Assembly: GCA_902801845.1 (NCBI GenBank)
Contig: CADCJW010000004.1
Span: 133,936-197,935 of the forward strand
Source of the DNA: an uncultured Eubacteriales bacterium
GTDB lineage: Bacteria; Bacillota; Clostridia; Christensenellales; CAG-138
Reading direction: 5' to 3'
DNA length: 64,000 nucleotides
The notes under the pieces are model-generated. The model ran no database searches and was not told the DNA's origin. It saw only the letters and a program-made list of their open reading frames with translations. The number at the start of each line of letters is the position of its first letter. The stretch's first letter is position 1. Positions 17,002-27,741 of this stretch are shown here, piece after piece. The position numbers and the translations under genes were made by a program.

Positions 17002-18312
17002 ATGAAGAAATTCATCGCTGTTTTGATGGCGCTGTGCATGCTCGCCGCTTTGGCGGCCTGCGGCAATTCCGCCAAGGAAACGGAGACCGGCTCCGAGGAT
17101 GAAGTCGGAAAAGTGGTCACCGGCGTGGAAGTCATAGATGTCATCGGCGAGGACGGCATCGACTGGAACCACATGTCCATGGACGAGCTCTATGAGATGG
17201 CCAAGAAGGAAGGCGGCACCATCACCATCTACGCCACCACCGCCGACGCGGACACCGCCCGCAAGTACATCCGGGACAAGTATCCCGATCTTAAATTCGA
17301 ATACATCTCCTGCGACACCAACACGGTCATGCAGAAGATCGGCATGGAGGCTCAAAGCGGCACCCCCATGGCTGACGTGCTCATGGTGAAGGACGCTTCC
17401 GGCGAGGTGTTCAACGAATATGTGCTGTGGGATCTGGTCAAGATCTATTATCCCGCCGACGTGTGCGCCCACATCCAGGACGACATGCTGCGGTTCGGCC
17501 TGCCCCTCTATTCCACCTTCAATCCCTGGTTCTACAACACCCGCATGTTCGACAAGGTGCCCATCGAGAGCTGGTGGGACATCGTGGCGGGATACAACGA
17601 GGAGACCCAATCCTACAAGGACGCCGGCGGGAAGAACACCCAGTACTGGACCATCTTCTCCAAGGACATTACCGCGCCTTCCTACGCCGCCCTGTGGGCC
17701 CAGCTCATCTCGGACAGCGACAAGCTTCTGGAGCAGTATAAGAAGCAGTACGGCAAGGATCTGACCTTCACCTATCACGATCATCTGCAGAACACCCCGG
17801 GCCTAATGGAGCTCCCCGAGAACAACGCAGGCGTGGAACTGTTCTGGCGGTTCTCCCAGATGACCATCACCCCCCTGGCCGACGGCGACGCGGTGGTGGA
17901 AGCGGTCCACGATTCCGTCAACGGCCCCACCCTGGGCCTGTGCTCCGCCTCCAAGCTGGACAACTCCAAGCAATCCATGGGCGAATCGGGCATGGACATC
18001 GCCTGGGTCACGGGCCTTACGCCCTACACCGCCCAGGACGCGGCGGCCTATTCCTACGTGGTCAGCGGTTGCGACAACCCGGCGGGCGCCCGGCTGTTCA
18101 TCAAGTTCATGATGGGCGGGGACGATGGCCAAAGCGGCTGCTACAATGTGTTCGACAAGCTGGGCCATTGGTCCGTGCGGGACGACGTGACGTACAAGAA
18201 GTCCGGCATCACCTATGAGGAGGTCAACCTCACCGCTCCGGATTTCGAGCATATCTATCAGAATTATCCCAACGTGAAGGCATATTGGACGCTGTGGAAC
18301 AGCACCAGGTAA
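17002..18312 (+). CDS. ABC importer extracellular substrate-binding lipoprotein
   Basis: This 436-residue protein has a lipobox ending at Cys20 (LAALAACGNS). The mature domain begins an extracellular solute-binding fold at GGTITIYATTADADTARKYI (about residue 72 on), the way AfuA/FbpA/PhnS-like proteins begin. It has an insert-rich C-terminal lobe. It completes the permease and ATPase set, and AAAGGAG precedes the start. Ligand residues cannot be identified by eye. Ferric, phosphonate and sugar-phosphate binding proteins share this fold; the HAD gene of the operon leans towards a phosphorylated ligand. Confidence 0.87.
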   Translation: MKKFIAVLMALCMLAALAACGNSAKETETGSEDEVGKVVTGVEVIDVIGEDGIDWNHMSMDELYEMAKKEGGTITIYATTADADTARKYIRDKYPDLKFEYISCDTNTVMQKIGMEAQSGTPMADVLMVKDASGEVFNEYVLWDLVKIYYPADVCAHIQDDMLRFGLPLYSTFNPWFYNTRMFDKVPIESWWDIVAGYNEETQSYKDAGGKNTQYWTIFSKDITAPSYAALWAQLISDSDKLLEQYKKQYGKDLTFTYHDHLQNTPGLMELPENNAGVELFWRFSQMTITPLADGDAVVEAVHDSVNGPTLGLCSASKLDNSKQSMGESGMDIAWVTGLTPYTAQDAAAYSYVVSGCDNPAGARLFIKFMMGGDDGQSGCYNVFDKLGHWSVRDDVTYKKSGITYEEVNLTAPDFEHIYQNYPNVKAYWTLWNSTR

Positions 18313-18383
18313 AACGGCGAGTTCCTGACCTGTGCGCCCTGTGAAAGTGTTTTTATTTCGCAGGACGCCGACCCATATATAGC

Positions 18384-18920
18384 ATGGTAATGAAGCGATC
18401 AAAATTCGACCGGAAACTGGACGGCTTTTTTCGGGGCCTGTTCTTTGAAGAGAACGGGAAACCGAAGAGTGCGAGCCTGCTGTATTCCTTTTTGATGGCG
18501 ATCCTGTTCATCCTTGTTTATGGAGCCTGCTATCTGTTGCTGCTGGGTCCCCTGGAAAAAGCCTTTTCGGGGGCCAGCGTTATGATACGGAACCTGGTGG
18601 AGTACGTGGTGCCTGCTCTGGCTGGCAGCGCCGTTTGCCTTCTTTTCACCCTTCTCCCGGGGGAGAAGAAAGGGCTGGCAGCAGGGGCGTACCTGTGGAT
18701 GGGCGGTTTGCTCGTGGCCGTCATGCTCTTTGAGCTGCTGCTGATCGACTGGTCCGACGCGAGAACGGAGTATGGCCTGTTCATGGCTATCGTGAACCTG
18801 CCGGGTATCGCGTCCGTGTTGACAGGCGGGATCCCGGCCCTGCTGCTGTATCGACGGGAGCGCAAGGCGCAGGCGGCCCGTGAGAAAGCGAAGGAACGTC
18901 CTTCCTGGTATAAAGGTTAA
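18384..18920 (+). CDS. Four-helix integral membrane protein of unknown function
   Basis: This 178-residue protein has a basic N-terminus (KRSKFDRKLD), then hydrophobic segments near residues 32-55, 66-90, 95-113 and 128-152, and a basic, Lys/Arg-rich tail. I do not recognise the family. The start is uncertain: ATG occurs at 18384 and again at 18390, and neither has a clear ribosome binding site. It follows the binding-protein gene by 71 bases and precedes the MBL gene by five bases, so it could be cotranscribed with either. Coding is supported by length, GC pattern and the tight junction downstream. Confidence 0.6.
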   Translation: MVMKRSKFDRKLDGFFRGLFFEENGKPKSASLLYSFLMAILFILVYGACYLLLLGPLEKAFSGASVMIRNLVEYVVPALAGSAVCLLFTLLPGEKKGLAAGAYLWMGGLLVAVMLFELLLIDWSDARTEYGLFMAIVNLPGIASVLTGGIPALLLYRRERKAQAAREKAKERPSWYKG

Positions 18921-18925
18921 GTCCC

Positions 18926-19879
18926 ATGCTGGAAGTGTTCTTTTGCAACGTTGGCGACGGTGACGCAGTACTGATCCGGGAGCTTCGCGAGGAGGGGACG
19001 GACTACGCCGTGTTGGTGGATGCCGGCAGGCCCTATGTGGAATCCCGGGAGGGGTCCCTGCGCAAGGACGCCTTGGAGTATTTGCTGGACCGGCACATGA
19101 CCCATCTCGATCGGATGATCCTGACCCACCCCCATATCGACCATGTGGGCGGGGCTACCAGGATCGTGCGGGCCATCCGGGTGGACCGGCTCCAGATGCT
19201 GACGGTACCCCCGGAGGACGCTCGCTTCGTCCCTCGATCCTTTATCTCCACCAAAAAGCCGCCCAACGGCCTTCGACAGATGCTGAACATCCTCAAGGAG
19301 CTCTGTGAGGCGGCCCAGGAACGGGGCACGGCGGTGGAGACCATCCAAGCCGGGGAACAGGCCCTGACCGACAGATTGACCATGACGGTCTACTATCCCC
19401 GGGCGGAGATCGTTGACCGGCAGAAACAGGTGTTCGACGCCCTCTACCGGGGCGATGCGGTGGAGGAGGGTCTGTGCACCCAGGTGGCCAAGGAGCGGAA
19501 TCTGTCCAGCCTGATGCTGCGGTTCGCCTACGGTCACCGGAGCGTGCTGATCACCGGCGATCGGTACGCGGCGGACTGGGAAGGGGAGGCCATCCCCCCC
19601 TGCGACATCCTCAAGCTCCCCCATCACGGGGACAGGAAGTCCATGACGCCGGGGCTCCTTAATAAACTTTCCCCCTGGTGTGCTGTGGTCTCCTGCGAGA
19701 ACGACCCCAACGCCAGGAAGGAGCGGCCCGACGAGGAGATCATGACCATGTTTCTGGAACGACTACCCCTGGTGCTCTGCACCGAGAACCGCCCCATGGC
19801 CGCCCTGGCGGAAAGCACTACCAACGGCATCCGCTTCGACATCCAGCCGGACGGCGCCGTGACCTGCCGCCGGGAATGA
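18926..19879 (+). CDS. MBL-fold hydrolase of the ComEC C-terminal type
   Basis: This 317-residue protein starts with LEVFFCNVGDGDAVLI, the typical opening of ComEC/Rec2-like metallo-beta-lactamases, and has the motif THPHIDH at residues 67-73. Further ligands are in SVLITGD (aspartate) and KLPHHGDRKS (His-His). Stand-alone proteins of this type, without the ComEC membrane channel, have unknown substrates; nuclease or phosphodiesterase activity is the usual suggestion. No signal peptide is seen, so it is probably cytosolic. It starts five bases after the membrane-protein gene. Confidence 0.82.
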   Translation: MLEVFFCNVGDGDAVLIRELREEGTDYAVLVDAGRPYVESREGSLRKDALEYLLDRHMTHLDRMILTHPHIDHVGGATRIVRAIRVDRLQMLTVPPEDARFVPRSFISTKKPPNGLRQMLNILKELCEAAQERGTAVETIQAGEQALTDRLTMTVYYPRAEIVDRQKQVFDALYRGDAVEEGLCTQVAKERNLSSLMLRFAYGHRSVLITGDRYAADWEGEAIPPCDILKLPHHGDRKSMTPGLLNKLSPWCAVVSCENDPNARKERPDEEIMTMFLERLPLVLCTENRPMAALAESTTNGIRFDIQPDGAVTCRRE

Positions 19880-19943
19880 AGGGATCCACTCTTTGTCTTT
19901 TTCGGCAAAGTGAGATAACACAAAAACAAACAGGAGGCACACC

Positions 19944-21410
19944 ATGAAAAAGCTACTTTCTCTCGTTCTCGTCCTGCTGATGGTCCTTGGAACCGTCGTC
20001 TTCACGACGGCCAGGACGGTGGAAGCGTCCACCGAGAACTATGTCGCCCTTGGTCTCAACATCAAGAACAAGACCGGCGCTACCATCGACGCCGTGTACA
20101 TCTATCCCGCCGGCGGTGACAAGGGCAACAGCGTGGTTGCCCCGGGCTGGCAGGACAAAGACGCCGACAAGGCCAACTATGAGAAGAACATCTACATCGT
20201 CCGGGAAGCGGGCGTCGCCCAGGAGCTACTGGTGGTCTTCGCCGATGGCACCGAGGTCAAGAAAGACCTTGGGGAGTTGAAGATGTACTACAAGATCTCC
20301 ATGAAGGACGGCATGGACCCTGCCAAGTGGGAAGTAGAGTTGGAGGACAAGGCCGAGGATCAGGCGAACATGGATGCCGCCGTGGCCCTGGGCAAGACTG
20401 CTGACAACTTCTACCCCGGCTATGAGCTCATCGCCGTGGAGCTGAAGAACAAGACCGGCAAGAACATCGTGGACTTCCGCTTCTTTGAGGAGGGCGGCGA
20501 TCCCAACACCTACAACAACATAATCGATTACCTCTACACCGTGGAAGGCAAGAAGATGGACTCCCTCATGCCCGGCAAGGCCAAGGAGGGCGGCATGTAC
20601 CTCTTCAAGTGCTTCATTCGGCCCCACACCGACAATTACAACGTGTATGTGAAGTTCGATGACGGCGCTGAAATCACCTACCCCATCGAGGACTGGTTCA
20701 AGCCCAACGGTGACGGTTTCCTGCCCAACGAAATCTCCCTGAAGAACGCCGAGGATAAGTACGATATCAAGGTCCAGTACGATGACGGTGATCCTGAACC
20801 CCTGCAGTATCTGGCTGAGTCCCTGGAGAAAGGCTACATTGTGGACCAGTGGTACCCCGTATATGCGGGGGTTCCCGCCGCTGATGCCGCGGCTGTAGAA
20901 ACTGCCCGGGCGGAGCTCGCCAAGATCCCCGTGCCCGCTCCCGAAGCCCCCGCTGAGGCTGCCGCCGAGCCAGCCGCTGAACCCGTCGCCGCGGAAGCCG
21001 CCGCAGTGCCCGAGGGGTACACCGGCCTTCGCCTGATGGTCAAGAACAAGACCGGCAAAGACATCGCCAAGATCTACCTGTTCCCCAACGGCGAAGACAA
21101 GGGCAAGAACATCTTCAAGACCCTGGCGGACGTGCTGCCCACTGAGGACGAAAGCAAGTCCGGTAAGCCCCACGAGATTTACGTGTACGTGCTGCGGGAG
21201 ACCGCGAAGCTGGGCGCCATGACGCTTCGGGTCCGGTACATTGACGATGAGGAAGTGGACTACGTGCTGGCCAAGCCCGTGGAGGATTACACCGTCTTCA
21301 CCATCAAGGCGGACGAATTCAAGCAGAAGGTCTCCGACGACGCCGAGGATATGGCGGCCATGGACGCTCTGGCGGCCCTGGGCGTGTCCACGGACGGCGT
21401 GGAGTATTGA
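19944..21410 (+). CDS. Secreted protein with three repeated domains of unknown function
   Basis: This 488-residue protein has a signal peptide (about residues 1-29, cleaved after a VEAS-like site). Three repeats each begin with a hydrophobic run and KNKTG: VALGLNIKNKTGATIDAVYI near residue 33, IAVELKNKTGKNIVDFRF near 169, and LRLMVKNKTGKDIAKIYLFP near 361. The third is preceded by an Ala/Pro/Glu linker (about 325-355). Repeats 1 and 3 also share a PxGxDKG element. No cysteine anchor, LPXTG or transmembrane tail is seen, so it should be released. AGGAGG lies upstream. I do not know the function; a carbohydrate- or surface-binding role is possible because of the beta-rich repeats. Confidence 0.75.
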   Translation: MKKLLSLVLVLLMVLGTVVFTTARTVEASTENYVALGLNIKNKTGATIDAVYIYPAGGDKGNSVVAPGWQDKDADKANYEKNIYIVREAGVAQELLVVFADGTEVKKDLGELKMYYKISMKDGMDPAKWEVELEDKAEDQANMDAAVALGKTADNFYPGYELIAVELKNKTGKNIVDFRFFEEGGDPNTYNNIIDYLYTVEGKKMDSLMPGKAKEGGMYLFKCFIRPHTDNYNVYVKFDDGAEITYPIEDWFKPNGDGFLPNEISLKNAEDKYDIKVQYDDGDPEPLQYLAESLEKGYIVDQWYPVYAGVPAADAAAVETARAELAKIPVPAPEAPAEAAAEPAAEPVAAEAAAVPEGYTGLRLMVKNKTGKDIAKIYLFPNGEDKGKNIFKTLADVLPTEDESKSGKPHEIYVYVLRETAKLGAMTLRVRYIDDEEVDYVLAKPVEDYTVFTIKADEFKQKVSDDAEDMAAMDALAALGVSTDGVEY

Positions 21411-21440
21411 TCTCGTTATAGCATCTCACGGATACGCCAG

Positions 21441-21482
21441 CGGAGCGCGGCCGGTCCAATCGGCCGCCTCCGCGTAGTCTTT
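21441..21482 (+). terminator. Probable terminator after the repeat protein gene
   Basis: CGGAGCGCGGCCG pairs with CGGCCGCCTCCG around a short loop (21441-21472) with one bulge, and a short TTTT follows at about 21479. It separates the secreted protein from the metallophosphoesterase. Confidence 0.5.
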
Positions 21483-21512
21483 TGAGCATATTCAGGGGGG
21501 AAGGACGCAGGT

Positions 21513-24500
21513 ATGAAACGGGTCGCATCGCTTTTCTTGGTTGTTTTCATGGTCTGCAGCCTGGTCTCCATCGGCAGCGCTGCGGCGGACGCGGAGCGCT
21601 GGTGGGAGCAGGACGTGTGGAGCACGGACGTCCTCCTTTCCCTGGGCGCGGTTTTGCCGGACTATGATCCGGCGTCCGACACCTATTGCATCTCCGCGCC
21701 GGAGCAGCTTCTGTATCTGTCAGGGCTGTGGAAGCCGGAGGACACCAACGGCGACCACGCCCCCGACGCGCCCTGCGGCGGCACTTACGTGCTGACCCAG
21801 GATCTCGACATGTCGCCCCTGCTGGAGCAGATCGGCGCAGTCATCGCCGACAAGACCGGCAACGACACCGAGGGCTATATGCCGCCCATCGGCGCTCTGG
21901 CCGACAACGGCAAGGAGGAGGGCGTGCACTGCGCGTTCTTCGGCACCTTCGACGGGCAGGGGCACGCCATCCGGAACCTGCGCGTCGTGCGCATGGGGAA
22001 CAAATACTGCGGCCTGTTCGGCAACGTGGGCCACGATTTCGGCGAGGGCTATGTCAAAAACCTGGCGATCCTGGACGCCGAGATCAAGGGCCTGTCCTCC
22101 TGCGGGATCCTGGCCGGGAGCCTGTACGGTGACGCGGACAACGTGGTCTGCACCGGAAAGATCGACTGCCGGGAAAAGAACGCCGGCGGCCTGACGGGCA
22201 AGATCAAGCGCAACGAAAACGGCTATTGCGGCATCGCCCGCAACTGCTTCGTCGACTGCGAGATCATCGTCCGCGGCAAGGGCAACGAAAACGGAGCGGC
22301 GGGCGGCGTCACGGCCTCCTGCTCCGGCGGCGGCCAGGTGGTCAACTGCTACGCGGCCGGGTTCATTCGCATCCAGGGCGACGAGGCGGACAGCGTGGGC
22401 GGTCTCGTGGGCAACCTGAAGGGCGGCACGGCCGTCGACAACAACGTGATGCTCCTTTCCCTCATCGACGGCGGCGACGACAGCGAGAACATCGGCTTCC
22501 TCTGCGGGAACTTTGCCGGCGATTCCGGCTCTCACATCCACGGCAACGTGGTGTGGAACGGGACGAGGCTCATGGGCGGCGTGTCCAGCAGCCATCCCGA
22601 GGCGGCGGCGTACGCCCTGGTGAGCGGCGAAGAGATCGAGAGCAGGGCCCTGTTCGACCGGCTGGGCTGGGACTTCGACACAATTTGGGCCTGGGTCGGC
22701 GACGAATCGGACGGCTACCCCATGATCCGGGCCTTCGCGGACGCCGTGGACCTCAAGGATCGGGTCCATGAGCGGCTCACCGTCTCCCAGCCGGCGTTCC
22801 GCCTGGCGGAGCCCATGAAGAACAGCGCGTATTCCGGCGAGACCGTGCGGATCGACGCGCTGCTGGCGCCGGAGGGTGTGACCGCCGGGGAGGCGCTGGT
22901 CCACCTGGGCACGGGCAAGAAGCGCTCGGCCTGCACTGAAACGGTCCCGATGCAGCGGACCGAGGCGGGCTTTACGGCGGATCTGTCCCTGGATATCGGC
23001 ACCTACTATTATTACTGCACCGTGGAGGCGGACGGAAGGAAGCTTTCCTTCCCCACCGAGGGCACGGTCCGACTGGACGTGGTTTCGGAAACGGTCCGCT
23101 ATGTTCCGGAGCAGCTCACCCTGACGCCCGGAGCCACCGCCGCCGAGATGTGCTTCAACTGGATCACCGCGGCCGATGGGCTCAGCGCGGAACTGCGCTG
23201 GCGCGAACGGGACGAATCCAGTTGGACTGTCGTGCCGGTGACCGAGATCGAGCGGGTCAACGTGCGTGGCGATCACGGCACGTTCACCAGCTATTCCGTC
23301 GACCTGACCGGGCTCAAGCCGGGGACGGACTATAAGTATATGGCCGTCACCAAGGACGGGACCAACGACTATCAGAGCAGCGTCTACGAGTTCAGGACCC
23401 TGCCCGCCCAAAAGGCATTCTCCTTCGTGCTCGTCAGCGATCTGCAGTCCACCAACGAGGAGGGGTATCTGCCCTTCCTGTACACCGATCAGACGTTCCT
23501 GACAGACACCCTCCATCCGGATTTCATCGTGAACCTGGGCGACCTCACGGAGGACGACACCATGGCGGAATGGACGTATCTGTTCGATCAGCTCCAGGGC
23601 GTGCTGGCGACGACGCCCACCGCGTATGTCCCGGGCAATCACGAATCCAAGGGCGACGTGGTCTATTCCCATTTCAAGGGACGGACCAATCTCCCCCGGG
23701 GGATCGACGATGAGATGCTGGCGGAGACGACGGCCTCCTTCGTGGTCGGCGACGTGTGCTTCGTGATCCTGAACACAGAGCCCTATACCGGCATCGACGG
23801 CGCGGACGCGTCGCAGGACAAGCTTCGGTTCTATGAGCAGCAGAAGGCCTGGGCGAAGGACGTCTTCGAGGCTTCCGGCTGCGCGTACCGGATCGTCCTG
23901 GCCCACGCGGGCCTGGTGCAGAAGGACGACGCGGCGACGGCCTTCCTGGAGCAGATGTGTGAAGAGCTTCAGGTGGACCTGTTTTTCAACGGGCATATCC
24001 ACAACTACTTTAGGGCCACGGTCAACGGCAGCGGCGAAAAGGCCGAGCCCGGCGAAGCCACCACCTTCGTCACCATCAGCCCCATGGGCATGAAGTTCGA
24101 TGAGTACGGCGGAGAGCTGGACGGCCTGCTGGGGTTCCAGACCGGCGGCCAGTCGGATGAACGGCAGTACTTCGCCTACGTGGAAGTCACGGAGGAAGGG
24201 ATCGTCGTGACCGCGTATCAGAGGACGGAGGCCGGCGACGCGAGCCCGAAGAAGTGCGCCGACTACACCGCCATCGACAGCTTCGCGATCCGTCACGAGC
24301 AGAGCCAGCCGGCGGAGCCGGAGGCTGCGGCCAAGACAGAGGAAAAACCGGCGGCGGAAACGAAGCCGGCGGCGGAAGTGAAGCCGGCAGCGGAGACGAA
24401 GCCGGAGGCGGCAGCGACAGCGGCGGCAGCGGAGCGCACCGTGCCGTGGGCAGCGATCGGCTGCGGGGCTGCTGCGATCGCGGTGATCCTGCTGGTCGTG

Positions 24501-24530
24501 ATTTTTAAGAAGAGAAAGACCGTTAAGTAG
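21513..24530 (+). CDS. Secreted, membrane-anchored modular metallophosphoesterase
   Basis: This 1005-residue protein starts with a signal peptide (about 1-28). Residues about 45-410 are glycine-rich repeats resembling the GLUG/right-handed beta-helix modules of surface proteins (GTFDGQGHAIRNLRV, CGLFGNVG, GGLTGKI, VGGLVGNLKGG). Then come a beta domain, a purple-acid-phosphatase-type FnIII domain (YVPEQLTLTPGATAAEMCFN, about 527-630), and a calcineurin-like phosphoesterase with LVSDLQ, NLGDLTED, VPGNHESKGD, LAHAG and FNGHIHN. An Ala/Glu/Lys/Pro tail leads to a single C-terminal helix (AIGCGAAAIAVILLVVIF) and KKRK. It should act on extracellular phosphoesters while anchored in the membrane. The substrate is unknown. 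Confidence 0.85.
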   Translation: MKRVASLFLVVFMVCSLVSIGSAAADAERWWEQDVWSTDVLLSLGAVLPDYDPASDTYCISAPEQLLYLSGLWKPEDTNGDHAPDAPCGGTYVLTQDLDMSPLLEQIGAVIADKTGNDTEGYMPPIGALADNGKEEGVHCAFFGTFDGQGHAIRNLRVVRMGNKYCGLFGNVGHDFGEGYVKNLAILDAEIKGLSSCGILAGSLYGDADNVVCTGKIDCREKNAGGLTGKIKRNENGYCGIARNCFVDCEIIVRGKGNENGAAGGVTASCSGGGQVVNCYAAGFIRIQGDEADSVGGLVGNLKGGTAVDNNVMLLSLIDGGDDSENIGFLCGNFAGDSGSHIHGNVVWNGTRLMGGVSSSHPEAAAYALVSGEEIESRALFDRLGWDFDTIWAWVGDESDGYPMIRAFADAVDLKDRVHERLTVSQPAFRLAEPMKNSAYSGETVRIDALLAPEGVTAGEALVHLGTGKKRSACTETVPMQRTEAGFTADLSLDIGTYYYYCTVEADGRKLSFPTEGTVRLDVVSETVRYVPEQLTLTPGATAAEMCFNWITAADGLSAELRWRERDESSWTVVPVTEIERVNVRGDHGTFTSYSVDLTGLKPGTDYKYMAVTKDGTNDYQSSVYEFRTLPAQKAFSFVLVSDLQSTNEEGYLPFLYTDQTFLTDTLHPDFIVNLGDLTEDDTMAEWTYLFDQLQGVLATTPTAYVPGNHESKGDVVYSHFKGRTNLPRGIDDEMLAETTASFVVGDVCFVILNTEPYTGIDGADASQDKLRFYEQQKAWAKDVFEASGCAYRIVLAHAGLVQKDDAATAFLEQMCEELQVDLFFNGHIHNYFRATVNGSGEKAEPGEATTFVTISPMGMKFDEYGGELDGLLGFQTGGQSDERQYFAYVEVTEEGIVVTAYQRTEAGDASPKKCADYTAIDSFAIRHEQSQPAEPEAAAKTEEKPAAETKPAAEVKPAAETKPEAAATAAAAERTVPWAAIGCGAAAIAVILLVVIFKKRKTVK

Positions 24531-24549
24531 GTCTGGATCCCGGTTTATC

Positions 24550-24597
24550 GGCGTTTGCCGTTCCGGCTTTTGCCGGTTCGGATAGACGGCAGGCGCC
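24550..24597 (+). terminator. Nested hairpin after the metallophosphoesterase gene
   Basis: GGCG and TGCCGT pair with ACGGCA and CGCC, enclosing a second stem CCGGC/GCCGG. Pyrimidine-rich GATTCTATTCTTC follows. This probably terminates the upstream gene. Confidence 0.5.
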
Positions 24598-24615
24598 GAT
24601 TCTATTCTTCATCTT

Positions 24616-24631
24616 CCGTAAACGTTTACGG
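24616..24631 (+). promoter_or_regulatory. LacI-type operator (site 2), perfect 16-bp palindrome
   Basis: CCGTAAACGTTTACGG is fully self-complementary and lies 52 bases before the pyrophosphatase start. It shares the core of sites 1, 3 and 4. A TATTCT (24603-24608) just upstream could be the -10, but no convincing -35 was found. Confidence 0.65.
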
Positions 24632-24682
24632 AGCCAAACGAGGGCGCTTCGCCCGTAATACAGTCAGGAAAGAGGTACAGCT

Positions 24683-26812
<2,130 letters not shown>

Positions 26813-26853
26813 TCCAGACCCCTGGACAAAGAGCGCTTTAGGAGGCGATACCT

Positions 26854-27582
26854 GTGACTTTTGCTGAGATTCTGGCGAGGCAATTCTCCCTCTCCCAGTA
26901 TGCTGAATTCTTCATCCGGGTGCTGATCGCCTGCGTTTGCGGCGCTGCCATCGGCTTTGAGCGCAGCAAGCGCTTGAAGGAGGCGGGCATCCGGACCCAT
27001 ATCATCGTCTGCTGTGCGGCGGCATTGACCATGATCGTGTCGAAGTACGGCTTTGCCGACCTGGTCGGTCCCGATGGTGCCGGGATGTACGGTACCAAGG
27101 GCACGGACCCCGCCCGTCTGGCAGCCCAGATCATCGGCGGCGTCTCCTTCCTGGGAGCCGGCATCATCTTCCGCAACGGCAACTCCATCAAGGGCCTGAC
27201 CACGGCGGCGGGCATCTGGGCCACGGCCGGCATCGGCCTCGCTATCGGCGCGGGCATGTACGTGATCGGCATCTTCACCACGGCGGTAGTGGCGGCCATT
27301 CAGATCCTCATGCACAAGTTCACCATCGGCGTGGACTCCATGGTGGTGGGGCGCATGCACTGTGTGGTAAGCAATTCCGCCGAATTCAGGAAGGCGTTGA
27401 ACGAGTACGTTGACGAACATGGCATGCAGATCCTGGAGGTGAAGATCGACATGATGGAGGACGGCAGCGCCGCCTACGATCTGACGCTGCGCATGCGCCA
27501 CGACGTGACGGTCAACGACCTGTCGGAGTTCTTGGAATCCGTGGGCGATGTCCGCGACGTCAGCTTCGAGCTGGGCATCTGA
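26854..27582 (+). CDS. MgtC/SapB family membrane protein
   Basis: This 242-residue protein has four or five N-terminal membrane helices. It shows MgtC features: ACVCGAAIGFERSKRLKEAGIRTHIIV (split here by wording; about residues 31-57), then GVSFLGAGIIFRNGNSIKGL and TTAAGIWATAGIGLAIG. A cytosolic C-terminal domain follows from about residue 165. MgtC-like proteins affect Mg2+ homeostasis and ATP synthase activity, though their chemistry is unsettled. The start is GTG at 26854 with AGGAGG upstream. It lies 41 bases after the pyrophosphatase, an Mg-PPi enzyme, so cotranscription makes sense. Confidence 0.88.
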   Translation: MTFAEILARQFSLSQYAEFFIRVLIACVCGAAIGFERSKRLKEAGIRTHIIVCCAAALTMIVSKYGFADLVGPDGAGMYGTKGTDPARLAAQIIGGVSFLGAGIIFRNGNSIKGLTTAAGIWATAGIGLAIGAGMYVIGIFTTAVVAAIQILMHKFTIGVDSMVVGRMHCVVSNSAEFRKALNEYVDEHGMQILEVKIDMMEDGSAAYDLTLRMRHDVTVNDLSEFLESVGDVRDVSFELGI

Positions 27583-27608
27583 ACTGCCTGCGGGTGATAT
27601 GCATCAGC

Positions 27609-27644
27609 AGCACAGCCGTTATTTAGGACGGCTGTGCTCTTTTC
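27609..27644 (+). terminator. Terminator after the MgtC-like gene
   Basis: AGCACAGCCGT (27609-27619) pairs with ACGGCTGTGCT (27628-27638) around an 8-base loop, followed by CTTTTC. Confidence 0.82.
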
Positions 27645-27741
27645 ATGGTCAAGGCATATGGGCGTAAAAGATCGTGCGCCGGTTGGTGGGCTGTGGTATA
27701 CTATCTAAAACGGATCGGTTTTGACAAAGGAAGCGGTGCAT

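Noticed and set aside
21720..24296. 858-codon open frame opposite the metallophosphoesterase
   Set aside because: Long antisense frames are common in GC-rich coding DNA; the plus strand has recognisable domains, and the minus translation is low-complexity with no motifs.
24297..24440. AAA/GAA/CCG-rich repeat as a DNA tandem repeat or CRISPR-like array
   Set aside because: It encodes the low-complexity Ala/Glu/Lys/Pro stalk of the phosphoesterase; there are no unique spacers. No CRISPR array was seen anywhere in the window.
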